NCBI GenBank assembly: GCA_904501625.1
Contig: CAJGBR010000025.1
Location: 1-21,223, forward strand
Source of the DNA: an uncultured Rikenellaceae bacterium
GTDB taxonomy: Bacteria; Bacteroidota; Bacteroidia; Bacteroidales; Rikenellaceae
Length of the DNA stretch: 21,223 nt
Reading direction: 5' to 3'
Under the pieces are notes generated by a model. That model was not told where the DNA came from and searched no databases. It saw only the letters and a program-made list of their open reading frames with translations. The position numbers and the translations under genes were made by a program. Positions 1 through 7,008 of this stretch are shown here, piece after piece. Position 1 is the first letter of the stretch, and each line of letters opens with the position of its first letter.

Positions 1-727
1 GAGAGTAACCCGAACGAATTATTATTCGTTGCACTTCTGCCATTGAGGCAGTATCTTCGATTACGACCATATCTACGCGGGCCTTCATAATCTCGGTGAC
101 TTCGGTATTGACAAAATTGACGATTCCGGACAGAATCTTTTGTTCTTCAACACTTTGTGTCGATGTGATTTCGATTGCACTTGACAGTTCGTCCATTGAG
201 ATATTGGCCTTATTGTTTTTATTCAGCTTGTTGCTGACAGAGATCAGTATCCAAGACAATGGCTTGAACAGGTTCTTTAAGAATGATAGCGGAATTGCTA
301 TAAATTGAACAAATTTAATTGAGTTATATGTTGCAAAAACTTTGGGCATAATTTCTCCAAAGAGCAGCAACATAAATGTTACGACAACTGTTTTTGTAAT
401 AAATTCGAGGACTCCTGATTGTGGAAACTGTACCATCGAATCAATGATGGAGTTTGAAGTTATTACTGCACAGATATTTACTAGATTGTTGCCAATAAGA
501 ATAGTGGCCAACAAGTAGTCTTGTTGGCCAAGAAGATTCAGTGTCGCTTTGGTTGCAGACGATGATTTTTTTCTAAGATTCTCGATGTCATTTGGCGACA
601 ACGAGAAGAATGATGTTTCAGAAGCCGATAACATCGCAGAGCAACACAACAACAATGCGAGTCCGATAAGTTTCAGGACGAGACTGCTTTCGAACGGCAA
701 GTAAATTATATTGTCTGCAATATCCAC
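1..727 (-). CDS. gldE: GldE-like CNNM/CBS membrane protein (partial, 3' end outside window)
   Basis: Reading the minus strand from a GTG at 727 gives 242 codons open to the window edge. The product begins MDIADNIIYLPFE, then a hydrophobic stretch and the hallmark SASETSFFSLSPNDIE at the start of a CNNM (DUF21) transmembrane domain. Further on are LIGNNLVNI and FGEIMPK, both typical of CNNM/CorC proteins, and two more hydrophobic segments. The visible part ends around IMKARVDMVVIE, where the first CBS domain of this family starts. In Bacteroidota such proteins are annotated GldE, after gliding motility, but they also occur in non-gliding gut species; an ion-transport role is the family inference. 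The GTG lies 3 bases behind the guaB stop in the same frame, so the two genes are probably co-transcribed. No ATG lies upstream of the conserved region, which is why GTG is chosen. The family assignment is firm; the exact name is less so. Confidence 0.85.
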   Translation of the reverse strand, partial: MDIADNIIYLPFESSLVLKLIGLALLLCCSAMLSASETSFFSLSPNDIENLRKKSSSATKATLNLLGQQDYLLATILIGNNLVNICAVITSNSIIDSMVQFPQSGVLEFITKTVVVTFMLLLFGEIMPKVFATYNSIKFVQFIAIPLSFLKNLFKPLSWILISVSNKLNKNNKANISMDELSSAIEITSTQSVEEQKILSGIVNFVNTEVTEIMKARVDMVVIEDTASMAEVQRIIIRSGYS

Positions 728-730
728 AGA

Positions 731-2200
731 TTAGTCTTGACGGCTATAGTTCGGAGCTTCTCGAGTAATTGCCACATCGTGTGGGTGGCTTTCCTGCATA
801 CCTGAATTTGTGATTCGGATAAATTTAGCTTTTTTCAGGTCTTCGATAGTACGAGCTCCGCAATAACCCATACCTGATTTCAGACCGCCGACCATCTGGT
901 AGACGATTTCTGCCAGCATTCCCTTGTATGGAACTCGAGCTGCAATGCCTTCTGGAACCAACTTGCGAGTATCTGTCACACTATCTTGGAAATATCTGTC
1001 TTTCGAGCCATTTTGCATAGCTTCGAGAGAACCCATACCACGGTATGATTTAAACTTACGACCGTTATATATGATTGTTTCACCCGGAGATTCTTCAACA
1101 CCGGCAAACATCGAGCCACACATTACACAGTCTGCACCTGCTGCCAATGCTTTAACAATGTCACCTGAATATCTCAGACCACCGTCTCCGATTACAGGAA
1201 TTCCTGTTCCTTTGAGTGCATTTGCTACGTCGTAGATGGCTGTCAACTGTGGAACTCCGACACCTGCGATGATACGGGTTGTACAGATTGAACCAGGTCC
1301 GATACCTACTTTGATGCCATCAGCACCTGCTTCTGCGAGGAATCGTGCTGCTTCTGCAGTGGCAATATTACCAACAACCACGTCTAGATTTGGGAATTTT
1401 TCCTTAACTTGTTTGAGCAATGTTACAACATTCTTTGAGTGGCCGTGTGCAGTGTCAATGACAATTGCATCAACATTTGCGTCAACCAATGCCTGAATGC
1501 GTTCGAGGGTATTTTCTGTGATACCGACGCCAGCCGCACATCTCAGACGACCCTTTTCGTCTTTACAAGCATTAGGATTATCTTTGATTTTGGTGATATC
1601 GCGATATGTAAGCAATCCGATGAGACGACCGTTTTCGTCTATTACGGGCAGTTTTTCGATTTTATTTTCGAGCAGAATGGTTGCAGCCTGTTTGAGGTCG
1701 GTGCTACGAGTGGTAACGAGATTCTTTGACATTACCTCTTCTATTTTTTTATTGAGGTCTTGTTGGAATCTCAAATCTCGGTTGGTGACGATACCAATCA
1801 ATTTCATATCATCTTCGACCACAGGGATACCGCCGATACGGTTTTCATTCATCAACTGCAGTGCATCACTTACTGTGTTATTCTTAGAGATGGTAATCGG
1901 ATCGTAAATCATACCATTTTCGGCACGTTTAACTTTACGAACCTGTTGAGCCTGACGTTCAATGCTCATATTTTTGTGAATAACCCCGATGCCGCCTTCT
2001 CGAGCTATGGCAATAGCGAGGTCTGCCTCGGTCACTGTGTCCATTGCAGCAGAGACCATTGGTGTATTTAATGAAATGTTTCGTGAGAATTTAGAGCGAA
2101 CGTCTACGTTGCGAGCCACGATTTCTGAGTATGCTGGAACCAGCAATACATCGTCGAAAGTCAAACCTTCGGCGCAAATTTTATCGTTAATGAAAGACAT
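731..2200 (-). CDS. guaB: IMP dehydrogenase
   Basis: The enzyme oxidises IMP to XMP with NAD+, the first committed step of GMP synthesis, in the cytoplasm. The 489-residue protein has the normal family length. The N-terminal barrel part begins with GLTFDDVLLVPAYS (about 12-25). Two CBS domains, the usual nucleotide-binding regulatory insert, occupy about residues 95-205. The barrel resumes with the catalytic loop GPGSICTTR, placing the IMP-attacking cysteine at residue 306. The phosphate-binding GDGGLRYSGD is near 338-347, YRGMGS near 386-391 and the flap EGIAARVPYKG near 418-428. The ATG at 2200 fits the family start. The gene has its own promoter at 2231-2262 and is followed at 3 bases by the GldE-like gene. 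No catalytic residue appears missing. Confidence 0.98.
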   Translation of the reverse strand: MSFINDKICAEGLTFDDVLLVPAYSEIVARNVDVRSKFSRNISLNTPMVSAAMDTVTEADLAIAIAREGGIGVIHKNMSIERQAQQVRKVKRAENGMIYDPITISKNNTVSDALQLMNENRIGGIPVVEDDMKLIGIVTNRDLRFQQDLNKKIEEVMSKNLVTTRSTDLKQAATILLENKIEKLPVIDENGRLIGLLTYRDITKIKDNPNACKDEKGRLRCAAGVGITENTLERIQALVDANVDAIVIDTAHGHSKNVVTLLKQVKEKFPNLDVVVGNIATAEAARFLAEAGADGIKVGIGPGSICTTRIIAGVGVPQLTAIYDVANALKGTGIPVIGDGGLRYSGDIVKALAAGADCVMCGSMFAGVEESPGETIIYNGRKFKSYRGMGSLEAMQNGSKDRYFQDSVTDTRKLVPEGIAARVPYKGMLAEIVYQMVGGLKSGMGYCGARTIEDLKKAKFIRITNSGMQESHPHDVAITREAPNYSRQD

Positions 2201-2224
2201 AAGCCGTTATTGGTTTAATATATA

Positions 2225-2263
2225 TTTTGGCAAAGATACGAACAATTCTCGAATTTGCCAAAA
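2225..2263. repeat. 10-bp inverted repeat over the guaB promoter
   Basis: TTTTGGCAAA at 2225-2234 is repeated as its exact reverse complement TTTGCCAAAA at 2254-2263, with 19 bases between. Each arm contains the nearly self-complementary nonamer TTTGSCAAA, so the site can also be read as two palindromic boxes centred 28 bp apart. One arm covers part of the -7 box, the other the -33 box. It could be an operator for guaB, or a weak hairpin ending ribF transcription from upstream; it may also be partly a by-product of the TTTG promoter boxes. Confidence 0.6.
2231..2262 (-). promoter_or_regulatory. guaB promoter
   Basis: On the minus strand the -33 box TTTG (2259-2262) is followed after 20 bases by the -7 box TATCTTTG (2231-2238), matching the Bacteroidota primary-sigma consensus. 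The guaB ATG lies about 30 bases downstream of the -7 box. Both boxes sit inside the arms of the inverted repeat at 2225-2263. Confidence 0.75.
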
Positions 2264-2287
2264 AATAATTCGGCGGATATATCTTTA

Positions 2288-3052
2288 TTAGTCGATTTTT
2301 TTAAGAAATTGGATTTTGATATTTGTTACTTCTGGGATATTTCCGCAGAGGGTTATCTGTTTTTTTGAGTCAATTTTCACCAACATCGAATTACCATTGA
2401 CCATAACTTGATAGGTGCCTTCGCAGGGAATTATTTTAAGGTTTGAATTTATGGCAAATTTACCGTTCAAGTCTACGGAACCTGAGATAAAGTATTGATA
2501 TTCCAGTAGTTTGGCTGCGATGTCGACCTGACCTGAGTTGAGCAACTTGCGGACTTCGGTTGAGCTGATTTTACCAGAACCATTATCGAATTTATTGACT
2601 TTGGTAAGGGCAAATCCCAATTCGTTATGCAGCGGTTCAAGATGGTCGTAACTGCCGCTGCGATTGTGACCGAAGTGGTGATTGTACCCGACAATCATAG
2701 ATTTTATGCCGAGTTTACCGACAAGATAATCTCTGACAAATTCTTCGGAACTAAGTCTTCGGAATTGATCATTGAAGTTGATGACAAGTAAATTGTCAAT
2801 GCCGTGGGAGTCAAGTAATTCTGCTTTTTCGTCCAACGTAGTTAGCAGTCCCATTGACTTGTCGGGACAGATTACCTGATGAGGGTGGGGGTCAAAAGTG
2901 ATTACGACCGATTGTCCACTGATTCTTTGGGCTTCTGATTTCAACTGATTGAGAATGCATTTGTGTCCTGCGTGTACCCCGTCGAACGAACCTAGAGTGA
3001 CTGCAGGACAATAAATAGAATCGATGTCATCAAATCCTTGAAATATTCTCAT
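2288..3052 (-). CDS. ribF: RibF-type FAD synthetase with a remnant riboflavin kinase domain
   Basis: RibF normally joins FMN adenylyltransferase (FAD synthetase) and riboflavin kinase in about 305-315 residues. Here the protein has 254. The N-terminal nucleotidyltransferase is intact: GSFDGVHAGH (21-30, the HxGH-type motif), ITFDPHPHQV (51-60), GYNHHFGHNRSG (122-133) and ISSTEVRKLL (162-171). After YQYFISGSV (186-193) the kinase half is only about 60 residues long. It lacks the GxPTAN motif, the NIG segment and the catalytic Glu region; only the strand-like KIIPCEGTYQVMV (206-218) recalls the domain. FMN to FAD activity is therefore likely and FMN synthesis unlikely. It is the last gene of the prfA-pyrF-rex-ribF operon, starting 11 bases after rex. 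Confidence 0.85.
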   Translation of the reverse strand: MRIFQGFDDIDSIYCPAVTLGSFDGVHAGHKCILNQLKSEAQRISGQSVVITFDPHPHQVICPDKSMGLLTTLDEKAELLDSHGIDNLLVINFNDQFRRLSSEEFVRDYLVGKLGIKSMIVGYNHHFGHNRSGSYDHLEPLHNELGFALTKVNKFDNGSGKISSTEVRKLLNSGQVDIAAKLLEYQYFISGSVDLNGKFAINSNLKIIPCEGTYQVMVNGNSMLVKIDSKKQITLCGNIPEVTNIKIQFLKKID

Positions 3053-3063
3053 TGCCGCTACGG

Positions 3064-3699
3064 TTAATCTTTGCTGTTTTTTACGAAATATGCAACTTTT
3101 TCGAGCAAGGTGATGATGTCGTAATCTTCAACGTAGATTTCGGGTGGAAAGTTTAGATATGCCGATGTGAAGTTCAAAACTCCCCGCACACCGGAATTGA
3201 TGATTGATGGCATCAGACGACGAGCTTCGCTTGAAGGTAGACACAGAATCAACATTCTGACACTCTGCTCTTTGATGGTTTGTTCGAGGGTATTTACATC
3301 ATAACATTTGATGTCGTCCAGAACTGCATCAATTTTTCTAGGATCGCTGTCGAATGCGCAAACGATTTTCAACTTTGAACGTTTACCCGAGAAATATCTT
3401 GTGATTGCTTGTCCGAGTTTACCCATTCCGACGACGCCGACATTGATAATATTGTCATCATCAAGAACTTTGCCGATAAAGTCTATCAGGTTTTCGATTT
3501 CGTATCCGCGTTTTGTGTCACTCGAGAATCCGATTAGCATCAAATCGCGACGCACTTGGACTGCTGTTATTCCGAGTTTGGCTGCCAGAGTATGAGAAAA
3601 CAGGTGAGTATGTCCGTTATCTTTCAATCTCAGTAGTACGCGACGGTACTCGCTGAGACGTTCGATTGTCTTCTCTGGGATGATATTCTCTATGCTCAT
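3064..3699 (-). CDS. rex: Redox-sensing transcriptional repressor Rex
   Basis: Rex dimers bind operators when NADH is low and release DNA when NADH rises, controlling respiratory and fermentative genes. The 211-residue protein has the family's two parts. An N-terminal winged helix spans about 10-75, with the recognition region AVQVRRDLMLIG (46-57) and a wing ending RGYEIENL. A Rossmann fold opens with GVVGMGKLG (88-96) and continues with CAFDSDPRKI (114-123). It ends in the Tyr-containing helix LEKVAYFVKN that swaps between subunits in known Rex structures. It sits between pyrF (15 bases upstream) and ribF (11 bases downstream). I found no convincing Rex operator in the intergenic regions of this window, so its targets probably lie elsewhere. 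Confidence 0.93.
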   Translation of the reverse strand: MSIENIIPEKTIERLSEYRRVLLRLKDNGHTHLFSHTLAAKLGITAVQVRRDLMLIGFSSDTKRGYEIENLIDFIGKVLDDDNIINVGVVGMGKLGQAITRYFSGKRSKLKIVCAFDSDPRKIDAVLDDIKCYDVNTLEQTIKEQSVRMLILCLPSSEARRLMPSIINSGVRGVLNFTSAYLNFPPEIYVEDYDIITLLEKVAYFVKNSKD

Positions 3700-3714
3700 A
3701 CTCCTTTGACAGAA

Positions 3715-4542
3715 TTATTTCAGAAATTCTGATAGCAGTCGGTCCATATCTTGTTGCATCTGGCGGGCACATTCACCTGCGACCTTGGCAAAGTTTTCGC
3801 TTTTGTCTGCGTAGATAATTGCACGAGATGAGTTCACCAACAGCCCGCATCGGCTATTCATACCATATCGAGCAACATCTTCAAGGCTGCCTCCCTGGGC
3901 ACCTACGCCCGGAACAAGTAGAAAATGGTCTGGTACAATCTTGCGGATATCACTAAGCATTGCGGCTTGAGTTGCTCCTACGACAAACATAGTGTTGTCG
4001 ACGTTGCCCCACGATGAGGCCTTTTCTAGTACTTGTTCGAAAACGAATCTTCCGTCGGCGAGTTTGCTGAGTTCGAAGTCAGCTGCCGAACCATTTGAGG
4101 TAAGGGCTAGAACGACTGCCCAACGATTGTCGTATTCGAGGAATGGTGCTACGGTATCCTTACCCATATATGGTGCGAGTGTTACACCGTCAACGTCCAT
4201 TCTTTCGAAGAATGCTTGAGCATACATTTTTGATGTATTGCCGATATCTCCGCGTTTGGCATCTGCGATGATGAAGATGTCGGGGTAGTTCTTGCGGATA
4301 TAGTCTACCGTTTTAAACAGAGTTTTCCAACCTTCGGTTCCCAGAGCTTCGTAGAATGCTGCATTAGGTTTGTATGCAACAGTATACGGAGCAGTTGCGT
4401 CAATTATCGCACGATTGAATTCAAATGCAGGATCCTCTGATGACAGCAGATGTTCTGGTATTTTTTTTAGATCGGTATCAAGCCCCACACAGAGGAATGA
4501 ACGTTTCTCCTGAATGTGGGTAAATAATTCATTAGCAGTCAT
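3715..4542 (-). CDS. pyrF: Orotidine 5'-phosphate decarboxylase
   Basis: The enzyme converts OMP to UMP, the last step of de novo pyrimidine nucleotide synthesis. The length of 275 residues and motif spacing fit the longer, type 2 OMP decarboxylase group common in Bacteroidota. FLCVGLDTDLKKIP (16-29) carries the first substrate-binding Asp. VAYKPNAAFYE (55-65) holds the first catalytic Lys. DAKRGDIGNTSK (94-105) supplies the Lys96/Asp99 pair. The phosphate-binding region LVPGVGAQGG is at 209-218 and NSSRAIIYA near 237-245. The gene begins 24 bases after prfA and ends 15 bases before rex, so it shares their transcript. Nothing is unusual in the sequence. Confidence 0.97.
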   Translation of the reverse strand: MTANELFTHIQEKRSFLCVGLDTDLKKIPEHLLSSEDPAFEFNRAIIDATAPYTVAYKPNAAFYEALGTEGWKTLFKTVDYIRKNYPDIFIIADAKRGDIGNTSKMYAQAFFERMDVDGVTLAPYMGKDTVAPFLEYDNRWAVVLALTSNGSAADFELSKLADGRFVFEQVLEKASSWGNVDNTMFVVGATQAAMLSDIRKIVPDHFLLVPGVGAQGGSLEDVARYGMNSRCGLLVNSSRAIIYADKSENFAKVAGECARQMQQDMDRLLSEFLK

Positions 4543-4566
4543 TTGTTTTATGTGTAATGAAAGTTG

Positions 4567-5655
4567 TTAACTGTTTTCGCTTGCTTTAAGGCGTTCTGCA
4601 TTTTCGGCAACTTGCAGAGCATCGAGTATCTCTTGTATTTCACCGTCTATAATAGCACTCAAGTTATATAGTGTCAAGTTGATACGGTGGTCGGTAACGC
4701 GTCCCTGAGGGTAGTTATATGTGCGAATCTTTGCTGAACGGTCACCTGTCGAAACCATAGTTTTACGTTTGCTTGCAATATCGTCCATATATTTTTGGTA
4801 TTCGATATTGAATAGACGGGTACGAAGTTCTTCAAGAGCCTTATCGAAGTTTTTGAGTTGAGATTTTTGGTCTTGGCATTGTACCACGATTCCAGAAGGG
4901 ATGTGAGTCAAGCGGATTGCCGAGTAGGTAGTATTGACACTTTGTCCACCCGGACCTGATGCACAGAACGTATCCTTGCGGATATCTTCCATTCGCAGGT
5001 CGATATCGAATTCTTCGGCTTCGGGCAGCACAGCCACCGATGCAGCAGATGTATGCACACGACCTTGCGTTTCAGTTTGAGGAACGCGTTGAACACGATG
5101 CACACCCGATTCGTATTTCATAACACCATACACGCCGTTACCGGTAATTTTGACAACGATTTCCTTGTAACCTCCTGATGTTCCGGGACTTTCGTTGTTG
5201 ATTTCATATTTCCAGCCCTTTTTCTCGATGTATTTTTGGTACATTCTGAATAGGTCACCCGCGAAAATTGCAGCTTCATCACCTCCCGTACCTGCACGGA
5301 TCTCGAGAATAGCATTCTTGGCATCTTGCGGATCGGCAGGAATCAACAACAATTTGATTTCGTCTTCGAGTTCTGCGAGTTTTGGTTCGATTTCGTCGAT
5401 TTCGATTTTTGCCATCTCTCTCATCTCCTCGTCTTTTTCCACAGCGAGGATCTCTTTGGCTTCGGCCAAGTGGTTAGAGAGTGTGCGATACTTGTCGCTA
5501 GCAGCGACCAGCGGTTCGAGTTCTCGGTATTCACGACCAAGTTGAGCAAAACGTTTTCCGTTTGCAATTATCTGAGGATCGGTCATTTGTTGGCCTATCT
5601 CTTCGTATTTCAATTTAATGCCGTCGAGTCTTGACAGCAAGGAATTTTCCTCCAT
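4567..5655 (-). CDS. prfA: Peptide chain release factor 1
   Basis: RF1 recognises UAA and UAG in the ribosomal A site and triggers hydrolysis of the peptidyl-tRNA. The 362-residue protein matches the family length. An N-terminal helical domain with charged coiled-coil stretches covers about 1-100. EIRAGTGGDEAAIFAGDLFRMY follows near 118-139. The stop-codon recognition PxT tripeptide is PQT at 192-194 within RVPQTETQGRVHTSA. The catalytic GGQ is at 236-238 within SGPGGQSVNTT. The second-domain signature then continues through QDQKSQLKNFDKA. Stop recognition is of RF1 rather than RF2 type because the tripeptide is PxT and not SPF. It is the first gene of the operon, directly downstream of a TATCTTTG promoter box at 5672-5679. 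Confidence 0.98.
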   Translation of the reverse strand: MEENSLLSRLDGIKLKYEEIGQQMTDPQIIANGKRFAQLGREYRELEPLVAASDKYRTLSNHLAEAKEILAVEKDEEMREMAKIEIDEIEPKLAELEDEIKLLLIPADPQDAKNAILEIRAGTGGDEAAIFAGDLFRMYQKYIEKKGWKYEINNESPGTSGGYKEIVVKITGNGVYGVMKYESGVHRVQRVPQTETQGRVHTSAASVAVLPEAEEFDIDLRMEDIRKDTFCASGPGGQSVNTTYSAIRLTHIPSGIVVQCQDQKSQLKNFDKALEELRTRLFNIEYQKYMDDIASKRKTMVSTGDRSAKIRTYNYPQGRVTDHRINLTLYNLSAIIDGEIQEILDALQVAENAERLKASENS

Positions 5656-5671
5656 TATATAAAATTTTTTG

Positions 5672-5679
5672 CAAAGATA
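5672..5679 (-). promoter_or_regulatory. -7 box for the prfA-pyrF-rex-ribF operon
   Basis: The minus strand reads TATCTTTG here, 16 bases before the prfA ATG, which leaves a very short leader. At the expected -33 place (about 5699-5702) the sequence is GCTTT rather than TTTG, so the upstream box is poor. It is divergent to the sirtuin promoter box at 5723-5730. Confidence 0.6.
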
Positions 5680-5722
5680 TGAAAATTTTCTCGGTTAAAG
5701 CAGAATCTTTCATTCAATTTTA

Positions 5723-5730
5723 TATCTTTG
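5723..5730 (+). promoter_or_regulatory. -7 box for the sirtuin gene
   Basis: TATCTTTG matches TAnnTTTG exactly and lies 54 bases before the ATG at 5785. The expected -33 place (about 5700-5703) has no TTTG and coincides with that of the divergent prfA promoter. Confidence 0.55.
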
Positions 5731-5784
5731 TTGCACAGATTGCAACCAGAACAGCAATCAATTCTGAAATAAATATTTATCCGA

Positions 5785-6492
5785 ATGAAAAAACTTGTGG
5801 TATTTACGGGTGCAGGTATGTCTGCCGATAGCGGACTGAGTACGTTTCGCGATTCTGACGGATTGTGGATGAATCGACGTGTTGAGGATATTTGTACTCC
5901 TGAGGCTTTGGTGCATAACAGGGCTGACGTGATAGATTTTTATAACCAGCGACGTCGTGATGCATTGGCGGCCAAACCCAATGCAGGACATTATGCTGTT
6001 GCTGAGCTTGAAAAATATTTCGAAACTTATGTCATAACACAAAATGTTGACGATTTGCACGAACGAGCTGGTTCGACTCGAGTGACACATCTGCACGGAG
6101 AGCTGCGTAAGTTGTGCAGTTCGAGAAACACTGAAGATGCAGTGCCATTTGAGGGATGGGAGCAGAAACTTGATGCACGTCATCCTGATGGATCGTTGCT
6201 CAGACCATATATTGTATTTTTTGGAGAGTCTGTTCCGATGTTTGATCAGGCGGCAAAGATTGCCCGAGAGGCAGATCTGATGGTCGTAATCGGAACTTCG
6301 CTCGCAGTATATCCTGCAGCTTCGCTGTTGTTTTATGTTGATCCCAAGGTGCCTGTGTGGCTGGTAGATCCGGGTGACCCGAAACTGGTGGGAGTAAGAA
6401 ATCCTCTGACACATATAAAAAAACGATCAGCAGAGGGTACACCAGAACTCGTAGAACAATTGATTAATAGTTCATTTTCAGCAGGTCTGTGA
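5785..6492 (+). CDS. Sirtuin-family NAD-dependent protein deacylase, zinc site absent
   Basis: Sirtuins remove acyl groups from protein lysines using NAD+. The 235-residue protein has the full NAD-binding set: FTGAGMSADSGLSTFRD (7-23), TQNVDDLHERAG (85-96) and the catalytic His104 in HLHGEL. Late motifs are VVIGTSLAVYPAASLL and the NAD-contacting WLVDPGDP. FYNQRR puts Tyr53 and Arg56 in the Y-x-x-R arrangement that lets SIRT5 and CobB bind succinyl or malonyl lysine, so desuccinylase/demalonylase activity is plausible. The usual four-cysteine zinc module after the catalytic His is not there: only Cys111 remains, and no CxxC pair follows. Zinc-less sirtuins of this sort are, as I recall, common in Bacteroidales. 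Divergent from prfA; next gene is rpmB with its own promoter. Confidence 0.92.
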   Translation: MKKLVVFTGAGMSADSGLSTFRDSDGLWMNRRVEDICTPEALVHNRADVIDFYNQRRRDALAAKPNAGHYAVAELEKYFETYVITQNVDDLHERAGSTRVTHLHGELRKLCSSRNTEDAVPFEGWEQKLDARHPDGSLLRPYIVFFGESVPMFDQAAKIAREADLMVVIGTSLAVYPAASLLFYVDPKVPVWLVDPGDPKLVGVRNPLTHIKKRSAEGTPELVEQLINSSFSAGL

Positions 6493-6510
6493 TAAAAAAT
6501 GTTGAAAAAT

Positions 6511-6541
6511 TTTGCGGAATGAGGAAAAAAGACTACCTTTG
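6511..6541 (+). promoter_or_regulatory. Promoter of the rpmB operon
   Basis: TTTG at 6511-6514, a 19-base spacer and TACCTTTG at 6534-6541 match the Bacteroidota consensus exactly. The rpmB ATG is 36 bases downstream of the -7 box. The same -7 sequence serves the tRNA gene at the end of the window, in keeping with strong, growth-linked expression. Confidence 0.85.
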
Positions 6542-6577
6542 TGGCCTATTTTGTATTAACGGAAATAACTGAACGAA

Positions 6578-6811
6578 ATGAAAATCTGCGAAATCACTGG
6601 TAAAACGGCGATGGGTGGACACAATGTTTCTCACTCAAACGTTAAAACCAAAAGACGTTTCAGTCCGAATTTGAGAACGAAACGTTACTTCCTTGAGGAA
6701 GAAGGTCGTTGGATTACACTGAAAGTATCTGCGGCTGGTATGAGAACTATTAACAAAAAGGGTCTTGTAACTGCATTGAAAGAAGCAAAGGCTCCTGCTA
6801 AAATCTACTAA
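6578..6811 (+). CDS. rpmB: 50S ribosomal protein L28
   Basis: This small basic protein (77 residues) of the large ribosomal subunit starts with the family signature MKICEITGKTAMGGHNVSHS, followed by TKRRFSPNL and RTKRYFLEEEGRWITLKVSA. The C-terminal part MRTINKKGLVTALKEA is also typical. It leads a three-gene unit with rpmG (5 bases after its stop) and a DUF4295 gene, an arrangement that is conserved in Bacteroidota and usually precedes ftsY, as here. Length, charge and start are as expected; the first Cys of the zinc form is present but no complete zinc-binding set is seen. Confidence 0.98.
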   Translation: MKICEITGKTAMGGHNVSHSNVKTKRRFSPNLRTKRYFLEEEGRWITLKVSAAGMRTINKKGLVTALKEAKAPAKIY

Positions 6812-6816
6812 GAGCG

Positions 6817-6999
6817 ATGGCAAAGAAAGGTAATCGTGTTCAGGTCATTCTCGAATGCACCGAACAAAAGGAAAGCGGTGTGCCAGGAATCTCAAGGTAC
6901 ATCACAACAAAAAACAAGAAGAATACTCCAGACAGATTGGAACGTAAAAAATACAATCCTTATCTGAAGCGAGTAACTGTTCACCGTGAAATTAAATAA
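6817..6999 (+). CDS. rpmG: 50S ribosomal protein L33
   Basis: The 60-residue basic protein contains QVILECTEQK and SRYITTKNKKNTPDRLE, followed by KKYNPYLKRVTVHREIK, the diagnostic L33 C-terminus. Only one cysteine is present, so this is the zinc-independent form. It lies 5 bases after rpmB and 9 bases before the DUF4295 gene, hence on one transcript with both. Nothing unusual. Confidence 0.98.
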   Translation: MAKKGNRVQVILECTEQKESGVPGISRYITTKNKKNTPDRLERKKYNPYLKRVTVHREIK

Positions 7000-7008
7000 T
7001 TGTAAGTC

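Noticed and set aside
2288..2494. Frameshift as the cause of the short RibF
   Set aside because: The missing kinase motifs are not found in the other two frames of this stretch, and the gene ends just before the guaB promoter with no room for a lost 3' part.
5758..6414. A 218-codon open frame antisense to the sirtuin gene
   Set aside because: Its translation has no recognisable motif, is rich in Ser, His, Cys and Arg as antisense frames are, and lies fully under a gene with complete sirtuin motifs.
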